Assembly: GCF_014640435.1 (NCBI RefSeq)
Contig: NZ_BMGY01000014.1
Location: 1 to 64,000, forward strand
DNA length: 64,000 nucleotides
Direction: 5' to 3'
Origin: Hymenobacter frigidus
GTDB lineage: Bacteria; Bacteroidota; Bacteroidia; Cytophagales; Hymenobacteraceae
The notes under the pieces are model-generated. The model worked only from the letters and a program-made list of their open reading frames with translations. It did not search any database and was not told the origin of the DNA. Below are positions 12,070 through 19,192 of this stretch, piece by piece. The position numbers and the translations under genes were made by a program. How positions within the stretch are numbered: the stretch's first letter is position 1; the number at the start of each line of letters is the position of its first letter.

Positions 12070-12143
12070 CACTCAGCACGACAGATAGACAAAGAGAAAG
12101 GGCTTCGTTAGAACCAACAAGGCCCCACTTCGATTGCCCCGCA

Positions 12144-12185
12144 AAAGTAAAGAGGCCACTGCGGGGGCAGCGGCCTCTTTACTTT
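12144..12185. terminator. Rho-independent terminator after the Spy-like gene
   Basis: A 19-base stem (12144-12162 against 12167-12185, one mismatch) around GGGG; both flanks are A/T-rich, so it can work in either direction. It ends the minus-strand sigma/membrane/Spy-like operon. Confidence 0.85.
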
Positions 12186-12210
12186 TAGCTTGATTGAATA
12201 CCGCTGCAAC

Positions 12211-12705
12211 TCAGTCGGTATTGATGGCAGGCTGCGCACCAGCCCCGGCTACACGCTTGATAACCTCTTTGGTGAAGTCCCGTTCGGCCTGAAATAGCTG
12301 GACTACCTGACGCAGGGCAATTACTTTCTGAAATTTATCGAAGTAGTCTTTTTCCAGGTTCAGCTCCTGTTGGCGCATGGCGAAGGCCTGGTTGAAATTC
12401 TCGCGGATTTGCTGGTCGGTCATGCCGTCGGTCACATCGCGGCGCAGCAGGCGGCCACTGCGGTTAAGCTCACGGCGGCGGGCCGAAAACTCGTTGTAGA
12501 GCGGCCAGAACTTCTGGGCCTGCTCCTGAGTCAACGATACGCGGTTGGTGATAAAGGCAATTTTAGCGTTTTCGAGTTGGCCCAGGCGCTGGCCTTTGCG
12601 GCCCCCGCCGAGCCCGCCCCCACCCTGCGCGTGGGCCGTGGGAGCCAACATCAGGAGCAGCGCGACCAGACTAAATAATCGAAGCATAAATGGAAAAGCA
12701 GACAT
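12211..12705 (-). CDS. Spy/CpxP-like periplasmic protein
   Basis: 164 residues from ATG 12705; a second ATG at 12687 gives the more classical signal peptide MLRLFSLVALLLMLAPTAHA. After cleavage, a Gly-rich linker (GGGGLGGGRKGQRL) leads to a highly charged helical domain with LTQEQAQKFWPLYNEFSARRREL and an FNQAFAMRQQELNLEKDYFDKFQKVI helix. This LT-x-EQ-x-x-x-FWPLY arrangement is common in Bacteroidota Spy-like periplasmic proteins, which bind unfolded proteins or sense envelope stress; that role is inferred. It is 15 bases downstream of the membrane-protein gene and belongs to the sigma-factor operon. Confidence 0.7.
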   Translation of the reverse strand: MSAFPFMLRLFSLVALLLMLAPTAHAQGGGGLGGGRKGQRLGQLENAKIAFITNRVSLTQEQAQKFWPLYNEFSARRRELNRSGRLLRRDVTDGMTDQQIRENFNQAFAMRQQELNLEKDYFDKFQKVIALRQVVQLFQAERDFTKEVIKRVAGAGAQPAINTD

Positions 12706-12720
12706 GATAGTTGACGAGAA

Positions 12721-13188
12721 TTATAGGTAGGTAAGTTCTTCGGAAGGCTGCGAGTCGAGCACCTCATTCAATTCAGCTTCCGAGGCGTGCAGAAAATCCT
12801 TGGCAATACCCGGATGGGCAGCCGTGAGCACCGCCAGGTCCGCGCTTTCGACGTGAGCACCGCTCGTGAGCAGGTAACCTACCAGCTCGGTACGGGGTAC
12901 GGCATCGAGCGAGGCGGTGCTGGCCGTAGCCGGCACCAATTGTGGCGTGCCGCTCATATAAAACGAAGCCGCGAAGCCGCCCAGCACCGCCACCGAGGCC
13001 AGGCCCGTGCGCAAAGCCGGCGATAAAAAGCCAAGCCAACCCCCGCCGGCAGCCGTATCGCGGGCTTCGGCCTGGGGCAGCCGGGCCATGATTTGGGAGG
13101 GTAATCTATCGAAATAGCCAGCGGGCGGGCTGCTCAGCGGCGGGTGGGACCGCCGAGGGTGCGCATCTAGCTTGAAGGAAGGTTTCAT
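12721..13188 (-). CDS. Single-span membrane protein, possible anti-sigma partner
   Basis: 155 residues. The N-terminal part (1-50) is cytosolic-looking, with FDRLPSQIMARLPQAEA, a motif common in anti-sigma-like proteins of Bacteroidota (YFDxLPxxI). One transmembrane helix follows (about 54-78, ALRTGLASVAVLGGFAASFYM) and then a periplasmic tail rich in Ala and acidic residues. It lies between an ECF sigma gene and a Spy-like gene in one operon, which suggests it restrains the sigma factor at the membrane. There is no zinc-binding HxxxCxxC motif, so it is not a classical ZAS anti-sigma factor. The function is an inference from context. Confidence 0.6.
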   Translation of the reverse strand: MKPSFKLDAHPRRSHPPLSSPPAGYFDRLPSQIMARLPQAEARDTAAGGGWLGFLSPALRTGLASVAVLGGFAASFYMSGTPQLVPATASTASLDAVPRTELVGYLLTSGAHVESADLAVLTAAHPGIAKDFLHASEAELNEVLDSQPSEELTYL

Positions 13189-13253
13189 GTAAGTTGGATG
13201 AAGAATAGGGGGCGGCGTTTAATTCAATAAATAAAAAATTGTGCTGGGGCACG

Positions 13254-13802
13254 CTAGTCATCGGTGTTGCGGGTCACGTAGTCTTCCACTTTTTTCACGG
13301 CGTGGTGGTAGCTGGCCTTCAACGCACCCACGCTGGTGCCCGTTACCTCGGCCATTTGCTCGTAGGGCATCTCATCGTAGTAGCGCAGGTTGAATACGAG
13401 GCGCTGCTTGTCGGGCAGCCGCAGAATGGCCTGTTGCAGCTTCAGCTCGATTTCGTCGCCCGCAATGGCCGGGTCGGCTTGGATTTTAGCCGCCAGCTCC
13501 GCTCCCACATCGGTGAGCGGCAGCAGAAACTTGCGGCGCTTGCTACCCAGAAAATTCAGGCATTCGTTGGTGGCGATGCGGTAAATCCAGGTGAACAAGG
13601 CTGCGTCCTGCCGGAAATTTTCGAGGTGCTTCCACACTTTGACGAATACGTCCTGGGTGAGGTCGTCGGCGTCGGCGTGGTCTATCACCATCTTGCGCAC
13701 GTGCCAGTACACCTTGCTCTGGTACTTGCGCACGAGCTGGTTGAACGCCAGGCTGCGGCTGGCCGGGTCCTGAAACTTGAGAAGTATTTCGTGGTCTTCC
13801 AA
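13254..13802 (-). CDS. ECF-type RNA polymerase sigma factor
   Basis: 182 residues from the TTG at 13802 (EDHEILLKFQDP...). The frame is open further to a TTG at 13850, but that TTG lies inside a TACTTTG promoter-like box and the added residues are not family-like. Region 2 is about 22-85 (YWHVRKMVIDHADADDLTQDVF, FTWIYRIATNECLNFL) and region 4 is about 118-172 (LPDKQRLVFNLRYYDEMPYEQMAEV with the helix-turn-helix GTSVGALKASYHHAVKKV). Length and layout fit ECF sigma factors. It heads an operon with a membrane protein and a Spy-like protein, suggesting control of an envelope response. No auto-regulated target promoter could be defined. Confidence 0.88.
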   Translation of the reverse strand: MEDHEILLKFQDPASRSLAFNQLVRKYQSKVYWHVRKMVIDHADADDLTQDVFVKVWKHLENFRQDAALFTWIYRIATNECLNFLGSKRRKFLLPLTDVGAELAAKIQADPAIAGDEIELKLQQAILRLPDKQRLVFNLRYYDEMPYEQMAEVTGTSVGALKASYHHAVKKVEDYVTRNTDD

Positions 13803-14011
13803 ACGGCGAAAAAATACGCCTGGGTGGCGAAGGCATGGGTTGGACGGCAAAGTACTCCCCGCGTTTAATACTCGCCGCTAAAAAGACCAGCACCTACCTG
13901 AAACTAGCAAACCTCCCTATATTTAGAGAAAACTTGACGAGCTACAACCAGCCCGCCACCCCAAAAAACAGTTCCATTAAATTGACAAGAAATCTAAGCC
14001 ATCAGTAAAAG

Positions 14012-14359
14012 ATGAATACCTCCGCTTCCATTGCCCAAATAATTGTCGCACTATCCGTCGGCTACGTATGGATATTCCGATTCGATAACATCGTCAAAGA
14101 ATTCAACCAATACGGCTTGAATGACTTAACCCGAACCATAGTAGGGGGAACCAAAATAATATTGGCCACGCTGCTGGTCGCTGGCATCTGGTACCCGGCT
14201 TTGGTTCTGATTCCCGCGCTGCTGATGGGCTTCCTGATGGCCGCGGCGCAATATTTCCACGTCAAAGTAAATAATCCCTGGAGCAAGCGCCTGCCCTCTT
14301 TGTTCCTTCTGGCGCTCTGCGTTTTTATCGCGGCTGTGTCCCTAAAATTAATTTCGTAA
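14012..14359 (+). CDS. DoxX-like four-helix membrane protein
   Basis: 115 residues, ATG start, stop overlapping the next start (TAATG). Four hydrophobic segments (about 8-24, 44-62, 64-82, 95-113) with charged loops, matching the compact DoxX-like family of integral membrane proteins of uncertain function. It shares the (E/K)F-x-(Q/R)-(Y/F)GL motif with the following gene (KEFNQYGL here, SEFKRFGL there), so the two are distant paralogues and may form a heteromeric membrane complex; that is inference. GC content is somewhat lower than in the neighbours. Confidence 0.7.
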   Translation: MNTSASIAQIIVALSVGYVWIFRFDNIVKEFNQYGLNDLTRTIVGGTKIILATLLVAGIWYPALVLIPALLMGFLMAAAQYFHVKVNNPWSKRLPSLFLLALCVFIAAVSLKLIS

Positions 14360-14700
14360 TGAGTTTCTTTCTTGCTCTTGTTCTATTCTCCAGCCTGTCT
14401 TTTTTAACATATGGCATCGCCTATTTCAAATCACCAAACATGAAAAGCGAGTTCAAGCGCTTTGGTCTGGAAAAGCAGGGAATGCTGGTGGCTATTTTAG
14501 AAGTATTGGGCGCGATAGGACTGCTGGTGGGCCTGGCCTTCAATCCGATTATGCTGCTTTCGGCGGGCGGATTAGCTCTGCTGATGCTGTTAGGGGTGGC
14601 CGTCCGGCTCAAGATTGGGGACAGCGTATTGGTCTGCCTGCCGGCGTTTTCCTTTATGGTATTGAACGCCTATATTTTTTACAAGGCGCTGCCGCAGTAA
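14359..14700 (+). CDS. DoxX-like membrane protein, second of a coupled pair
   Basis: 113 residues. Its ATG overlaps the previous stop by one base, so translation is probably coupled. Four hydrophobic segments (about 1-20, 43-62, 65-82, 88-109) and the KSEFKRFGLEKQ motif place it in the DoxX-like group with its neighbour. The role is unknown; DoxX proteins have been tied to redox or thiosulfate metabolism in some organisms, but nothing here supports a specific substrate. Confidence 0.7.
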   Translation: MSFFLALVLFSSLSFLTYGIAYFKSPNMKSEFKRFGLEKQGMLVAILEVLGAIGLLVGLAFNPIMLLSAGGLALLMLLGVAVRLKIGDSVLVCLPAFSFMVLNAYIFYKALPQ

Positions 14701-15082
14701 AAGGTAGCCATCGAAGATAGCGCGCCCGCCCACCCTCTCCCCTCGACAGCTTGGGATTGTAACCAGCGAGTTGCGAATAGCACGCTGATTAGGATGGTTT
14801 CCCGCAAGTTGCGAATAGCACGCTGATTAGGATGGTTTCCCGCAAGTTGCGAATAGCACGCTGATTAGGATGGTTTCCCGCAAGTTACTTGCGTAGTAAG
14901 GCTGGATTGCCGCAACTTGCTGTGCTACGAGTTGCGGTAATCCGAATGTTATGCGTCACCAATGGCAGCATTGCAAACTTGAAACTTTCGAAATTCTAAT
15001 GAGCTTTTCTTTAGTGCGTAAATAAATAGACGAGTAATGAAAAACCTTTTTTAAAATAACGACTAAACAGAACATCAACACT
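14701..15082. other. 382-base gap with tandem repeat and hairpin
   Basis: Contains the 38-bp tandem repeat (listed separately) and, at 14904-14943, a 14-base stem with one mismatch. From about 14950 the sequence becomes AT-rich, which continues through the next gene. Confidence 0.6.
14770..14883 (+). repeat. Three perfect tandem copies of a 38-bp unit
   Basis: Units at 14770-14807, 14808-14845 and 14846-14883 are identical, beginning GTTGCGAATAGCACG and ending TTTCCCGCAA. The unit ends are complementary (TTGCG/CGCAA), so each copy can close a small loop. Identity between copies points to recent expansion. Confidence 0.95.
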
Positions 15083-15484
15083 ATGAGAAACTTATTTTCA
15101 AGCATTCCCATAATGACCATAATAGCAACTTTATTTGCAGTAGGCGGATTTGCTCAAAGTATTTATTTGAAAGATTTTATTTGGTTTAGCAGAAGTGGTT
15201 CAATAGTAGTTGGACTTGGGATTGTTCTTTTAGCACGGACATCAATTGTAAAAGAGGATTTGCTTCTGAATATTAAAAGTTCTGAAACACCTTTTAATTT
15301 AAATAGTCCACAATATTTTGAAGCACTTGGTGAACCCGTTCCTGATTATGTAAAAAACGACTTAGCCAGTAGAAGTGCAGTTGGAGTTGTTGGACCTATT
15401 ATTAGTTTTATAGGAACAATTATTTGGGGTTATGGAGATTTGCTTAACCATTTAATTACAAAATATAACTGTATTTCAAATTAA
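15083..15484 (+). CDS. AT-rich orphan membrane protein
   Basis: 133 residues, ATG start after an A-rich leader. Hydrophobic segments at about 8-25, 32-50 and 97-115; the middle is polar (FNLNSPQYFEALGEPVPDYVKND). No family recognised. Its GC content is far lower than the window average and codons end mostly in A/T, unlike every neighbour, so lateral acquisition is likely. It sits between a tandem repeat and a MITE-like element in a gene-poor patch, as expected of a recently gained accessory gene. The reading frame has no internal fault. Confidence 0.55.
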   Translation: MRNLFSSIPIMTIIATLFAVGGFAQSIYLKDFIWFSRSGSIVVGLGIVLLARTSIVKEDLLLNIKSSETPFNLNSPQYFEALGEPVPDYVKNDLASRSAVGVVGPIISFIGTIIWGYGDLLNHLITKYNCISN

Positions 15485-16020
15485 TTGACGACAATACAAA
15501 CACGAATAGACGACATAGCTTTGAGCAAACTGACTGCGGACCTTGTGCAGTCGTGATTTTTATCAACAGCAACGCATTGACAATCAATAGCATCTAATAG
15601 TTGCGGCGGCGCGTATCGGGTAAGGTTTCTTCAATAACTTACCACTGAAAATCAGTCAGGTCCGTTTCGTACATCTTTGGTCGGATGAAAAACACGGTAA
15701 CTTGGCTGATTTCTTTTTGCCTATCAACAACCTATAGTTCTTAAAACAATATGGCGGTGGTCTAAAGCGAGATGATTTTGAATCTAATGACACCAAAGTG
15801 GCTTTTACTGCTCCCCAAAAGCGTGTTTTGCTTCTCGACTAATTGATTAAATTCTGGTTTTCATCCTGCTTTAGATCACCACCAAATATTTTTGCGAACT
15901 CTAAACAGAATAGCTCCGAGTGAACAGAATAACGGCTGATAACACGGATTTGGCAAAAGTGGGGCGGACGGAATTCTAATTCCCCACCTTCGCCAGGTCC
16001 TACCGTTAACTGCTAATAGC
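15485..16020. other. AT-rich gap without a gene
   Basis: About 540 bases between the orphan gene and the tktC terminator. Apart from the MITE-like element at 15753-15883 nothing is recognised; no frame has gene-like codon use. Confidence 0.5.
15753..15883 (-). mobile_element. MITE-like element, copy 1
   Basis: About 131 bases with imperfect terminal inverted repeats: GGCGGTGGTCTAAAG at the left, and GGTGGTGATCTAAAG when the right end is read in reverse. Read on the minus strand it aligns along its whole length with the element at 57690-57835, sharing GAGAAGCAAAACACGCTTTT internally. It contains no transposase and no clear target duplication. Confidence 0.75.
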
Positions 16021-16029
16021 CAACACGCA

Positions 16030-16065
16030 AAAAGTCCCCGAAGTAAATTTACTACGGGGGCTTTT
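16030..16065 (-). terminator. Terminator after the transketolase C-half gene
   Basis: AAAAGTCCCCG (16030-16040) pairs with CGGGGGCTTTT (16055-16065), with one G-T pair; the loop AGTAAATTTACT is itself palindromic. Confidence 0.75.
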
Positions 16066-16082
16066 CGCGTTTCGGGCTGGGC

Positions 16083-17039
16083 TTACTTCCGGCGCTTCAT
16101 CACCGCTTCCACGGCGGCCACGATGGCGGCTTCGTTGAGCTTGTATTTCTCCATTAGCTGGTCGGGGGTGGCGCTTTCGCCGAAGCTGTCGTTCACGGCC
16201 ACCATTTCCAAGGGCAGGGGCTCTTCGCGGGCCAGCAGCTGGGCGATACTGTCGCCGAGGCCACCGTTCATCTGGTGCTCTTCGGCCGTAACCACGCAAC
16301 GCGTTTTGCGCACCGAGGCGAGGATGGCCTGCGCATCGAGCGGCTTGATGGTGTGAATGTTGATGATTTCGGCATTGATGCCCTTTTCGGCCAGGAGCTT
16401 GCCGGCGAGCACTGCTTTCCACACAAGGTGGCCCGTGGCGAAGATGCTTACGTCGGTGCCTTCGTTCAGCATCACGGCTTCACCGATAATGAAGTTTTGG
16501 TCGGCGGGCGTGAAGTTGGGCACCACCGGGCGGCCGAAGCGCAGGTACACCGGGCCGTGGTGTTCGGCAATGGCGATGGTGGCAGCTTTGGTCTGGTTGT
16601 AGTCGCAGGGGTTGATGACGGTCATGCCGGGCAGCATTTTCATCATACCCAGGTCTTCCAGAATCTGGTGGGTGGCGCCGTCTTCGCCCAGCGTGAGGCC
16701 GGCGTGCGAGGCGCAGATTTTCACGTTCTTGTCGGAATACGCAATGCTCTGGCGAATCTGGTCGTAGACGCGGCCGGTGCTGAAGTTGGCGAAGGTGCCC
16801 GTGAAGGGAATCTTGCCGCCGATGGTCATGCCCGCAGCCACGCCCATCATGTTGGCCTCGGCGATGCCGACTTGGAAAAACCGCTCGGGGAAGTCCTTTT
16901 TGAAGGCGTCCATCTTGAGCGAGCCGGTGAGGTCGGCGCAGAGCGCCACCACGTTGGGGTTGGTTTTGCCCAGCTCGTGCAGGCCGGCGCCGAAGCCGCT
17001 GCGGGTGTCCTTGGATTCGGTGTAGGGGAAGTCTTTCAT
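16083..17039 (-). CDS. Transketolase, C-terminal half (Pyr and C domains)
   Basis: 318 residues from the ATG at 17039 (MKDFPYTESKDTRSG). Carries the pyrimidine-binding domain with VGIAEANMMGVAAGM (catalytic Glu near residue 56) and GTFANFSTGRVYDQIR, then the C-terminal domain (GTDVSIFATGHLV...HTIKPLDAQAIL...AEEHQMNGGLGD). The partner half with the TPP-binding domain is at 19193-20056, so the enzyme is a two-subunit transketolase of the non-oxidative pentose phosphate pathway. Such halves normally lie side by side; here a VWA gene and a DUF559 gene separate them. Cytosolic. Confidence 0.92.
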   Translation of the reverse strand: MKDFPYTESKDTRSGFGAGLHELGKTNPNVVALCADLTGSLKMDAFKKDFPERFFQVGIAEANMMGVAAGMTIGGKIPFTGTFANFSTGRVYDQIRQSIAYSDKNVKICASHAGLTLGEDGATHQILEDLGMMKMLPGMTVINPCDYNQTKAATIAIAEHHGPVYLRFGRPVVPNFTPADQNFIIGEAVMLNEGTDVSIFATGHLVWKAVLAGKLLAEKGINAEIINIHTIKPLDAQAILASVRKTRCVVTAEEHQMNGGLGDSIAQLLAREEPLPLEMVAVNDSFGESATPDQLMEKYKLNEAAIVAAVEAVMKRRK

Positions 17040-17066
17040 GGGTATTGGGGAGTGTAAGAACATCAG

Positions 17067-17618
17067 ACTCCCCTCCTTTTTTAAGGAGGGGACATTTCAG
17101 CGAAGCTGAAATTGGGGTGGTTGCGGTCGTTGAACGACCGGCTAAAAAAAATTAAACTGCAGAAAAACCACTTTTGATTGTTTCTAAAATATTGTCTAAT
17201 CCCGCCCAAATTAACTTATTTTCGAAACGCAAGACCCGTATTCCCAAGCTTTCTAAGTAAGCTGTCCGGGTCGCATCGTGCAGATTACCGGAAACGGTAA
17301 AGTGCCCGGCACCATCTAATTCCACTGCCAACCTTTCTTCGGGGCAATAAAAATCCAGTACATACGCCCTGATACTGTGCTGACGGCGGAATTTGCGGCC
17401 GGCTATTTGGCCGTTTTTAAGGGCTTTCCATAAGGTTGCCTCGGCGGGAGTCAGGTTGTTGCGGAGGGTGCGACGGTCGTTTTTTTTCTGTGGGAGATTG
17501 TGGTAGTTATCCATGGTTCCTTGGGCAGTGCGCGTGTTGCAGTCAGGTCGTTCAACGAACGCAACCACCCCAATTTCAGCTTCGCTGAAATGTCCCCTCC
17601 TTAAAAAAGGAGGGGAGT
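17067..17618. mobile_element. DUF559 cassette bounded by 73-bp inverted repeats
   Basis: Arms at 17067-17139 and 17546-17618 are inverted copies with a single mismatch. Each arm is a chain of small palindromes: CCCCTCC/GGAGGGG around CTTTTTTAAG, then TTTCAGC/GCTGAAA, then GGTCGTT/AACGACC. The DUF559 gene and its start lie wholly inside. No target duplication was identified at the outer edges. Confidence 0.75.
17152..17514 (-). CDS. DUF559 endonuclease-like protein (PD-(D/E)XK fold)
   Basis: 120 residues from the ATG at 17514; the open frame extends upstream only because it runs through the repeat arm. The DUF559 core is clear: an N-terminal LRNNLTPAEATLWKALKNGQ helix, FRRQHSIRAYVLDFYCPEERLAVELDG (the D...ExD pattern of a very-short-patch-repair-like nuclease), and LESLGIRVLRFENKLIW. 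DUF559 proteins are predicted nucleases related to Vsr; the biological role is unknown. The gene fills the space between two 73-bp inverted repeats, which suggests it is the cargo or the motor of a palindrome-bounded element. Confidence 0.85.
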   Translation of the reverse strand: MDNYHNLPQKKNDRRTLRNNLTPAEATLWKALKNGQIAGRKFRRQHSIRAYVLDFYCPEERLAVELDGAGHFTVSGNLHDATRTAYLESLGIRVLRFENKLIWAGLDNILETIKSGFSAV

Positions 17619-17651
17619 TTGTCGTGCTTCCTTCTTTACCGCACACTGTTT

Positions 17652-19049
17652 TCATTTCCCAAAAATGGCCACCGAAGTAGTTTGCCCGCTGCGAATGCTG
17701 AAATTGCGCACGTCGGTAAACTTGCTGCCCGTGCTCGTCTTAGTTCGAAATACCAGCCGGTAAGCGCCCGGCTGCATCGGCAAATTCAGCTTACTGCTGC
17801 CAGCATCGGGCAGCGAGTAAATCCAGGTTTGCGACTCGTCGTTATTCAGTTGGTAGATGCTGCCGTAGCCTTTCAAATCGGTGGTGATGTTGAGGGTGCC
17901 GGGGGCGTCGTAGGTCACGGTGGCTTCCTGACCCTGCTTGACGGTGATGCGACGCACGGTGCGCGGCAGCGTCAGGGCTTCCACTTCGTAGTTGCCGGTC
18001 AGCAGCTTCTGGCGGGTGCCAAAGGTACTGGCCGTGACGGTGGTGCCGCCGGGGGTGCGCACCACGGCGCGCATGGTGCCGTAGGGGTTGGGCGTGAGCG
18101 GCGGGCTTTGCAGCCAAAGCGTGCCCTGAGGCGTTTTATAGGTGAGGACGTTGGCAGTGCCGGGCCGGATGGGAATGTTGGCCTGGCGCACGGGTGGCAC
18201 GGTGTTTATCACCAAATCGTAGCTCTGGAGAGCGTCAATGTCAAGCACGTCGGCTTTGCCCTGGTCGTTGCGGTAGTGCACGTAGTTGTATTCGGGCTGC
18301 TCGGTCACGTTGTTCACGAACGTCATGTTGACGTTGCTTTCCACGGGCTGGCCGGCGGCATCGGTGAGGTTGACGGCGACGGTGGTTTTGCTCAGCGTTT
18401 TGGCGATGACGTCGTTCATCACCGTGCGGAAAGTGGCGACTTCGGCAGCGTTGTAGTACTGGCCAAGGCATTCGAGCTGCTTGCCAAAATCCCGCTCGGC
18501 CCCGATGCCGATGACGAACGGTTTGAGAAAAACGTGCTTGCGCTGCAAGGCGATGGAGGCCGCGCAGGGGTCGCGGTTGCACGATTCGAGGCCGTCGGTG
18601 ATTAGCAGCAGCACGTTGCGCGACGATTTATCGGTGGGAAAATCGTTGGCTGACTGTAGCAGCGAGTACGTGATGGGCGTGTTGCCCTGGGCTTTGAGCT
18701 CGGTCAGCTTCTTCTTGATGGCCGCCGCGTTGCGGGACGCAAAGGGCACTTCGAGGCGCGAGTCTTCGCAGTTCTTCTCCGCGTTGGGGGACTGGTGGCC
18801 GTACACGCGCAGGGCCAGCTCCAGGTTGGGATAGGCGTTAAGCGAGTCCACCATTTTGGCCAGCATGCGCTTGGCCACGTTCCAGCGGGGCTGGCCCTCC
18901 CAGGGGGCCATCATCGAGCCCGAGGCATCAAGCAGGAAGAGTATGCGGGTGACTTTGGGGCGTTCAACGGGCGCGTTTTGGGCGTGGCTTTGAAAGCCGA
19001 AGAGCAGTAGTAGCGCGCACACGACCAACCTCACCGTCTGGCCCCGCAT
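17652..19049 (-). CDS. Secreted von Willebrand factor A domain protein
   Basis: 465 residues from the ATG at 19049, with a signal peptide (1-23, LVVCALLLLFGFQSHAQ). The VWA domain spans about 33-220 with the metal-site motif DASGS at 41-45 and a later LLLITDGLESC. The rest (about 230-465) is strand-rich: three or four Ig- or carboxypeptidase-regulatory-like segments (TTVAVNLTDAAGQPV, GNYEVEALTLPRTVRRITVKQGQEATV, GAYRLVFRTKTSTGSKFTDVRNF). VWA domains bind protein partners through a divalent metal; the ligand is unknown. It has no T9SS tail, so probably periplasmic. It interrupts the usual tktN-tktC pair and is flanked on both sides by CTCCCCTC-type palindromes. Confidence 0.85.
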   Translation of the reverse strand: MRGQTVRLVVCALLLLFGFQSHAQNAPVERPKVTRILFLLDASGSMMAPWEGQPRWNVAKRMLAKMVDSLNAYPNLELALRVYGHQSPNAEKNCEDSRLEVPFASRNAAAIKKKLTELKAQGNTPITYSLLQSANDFPTDKSSRNVLLLITDGLESCNRDPCAASIALQRKHVFLKPFVIGIGAERDFGKQLECLGQYYNAAEVATFRTVMNDVIAKTLSKTTVAVNLTDAAGQPVESNVNMTFVNNVTEQPEYNYVHYRNDQGKADVLDIDALQSYDLVINTVPPVRQANIPIRPGTANVLTYKTPQGTLWLQSPPLTPNPYGTMRAVVRTPGGTTVTASTFGTRQKLLTGNYEVEALTLPRTVRRITVKQGQEATVTYDAPGTLNITTDLKGYGSIYQLNNDESQTWIYSLPDAGSSKLNLPMQPGAYRLVFRTKTSTGSKFTDVRNFSIRSGQTTSVAIFGK

Positions 19050-19114
19050 CTGCTTAAAGCGCAGAGTCCCGCGAAGAGGAGAAGCCAGTTGATTCCAACT
19101 ACTGGAAATCGTCA

Positions 19115-19159
19115 GGCTCCCCCCTCTCCGCGGGAGAGGGGGACCGAGGGGGTGAAGTT
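19115..19159. repeat. CTCCCCTC/GAGGGG palindrome (single arm)
   Basis: GGCTCCCCCCTCTCC pairs with GGGAGAGGGGG and is followed by GAGGGGGTGAAGTT. It has the same build as the arms at 17067, 17546, 38380, 38503 and 44311, and lies in the gap between the transketolase N-half and VWA genes. Confidence 0.7.
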
Positions 19160-19192
19160 GGAGGCACTGCGGCATCAACAGAAATCCGTGAT

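Noticed and set aside
13803-13850. Longer N-terminus of the ECF sigma factor from the TTG at 13850
   Set aside because: The added 16 residues are unlike family members, and this TTG is part of a TACTTTG promoter-like sequence.
14770-14883. CRISPR array or integron attC sites
   Set aside because: The three 38-bp units are contiguous and identical, with no spacers, and no integrase or convincing attC core sites are present.
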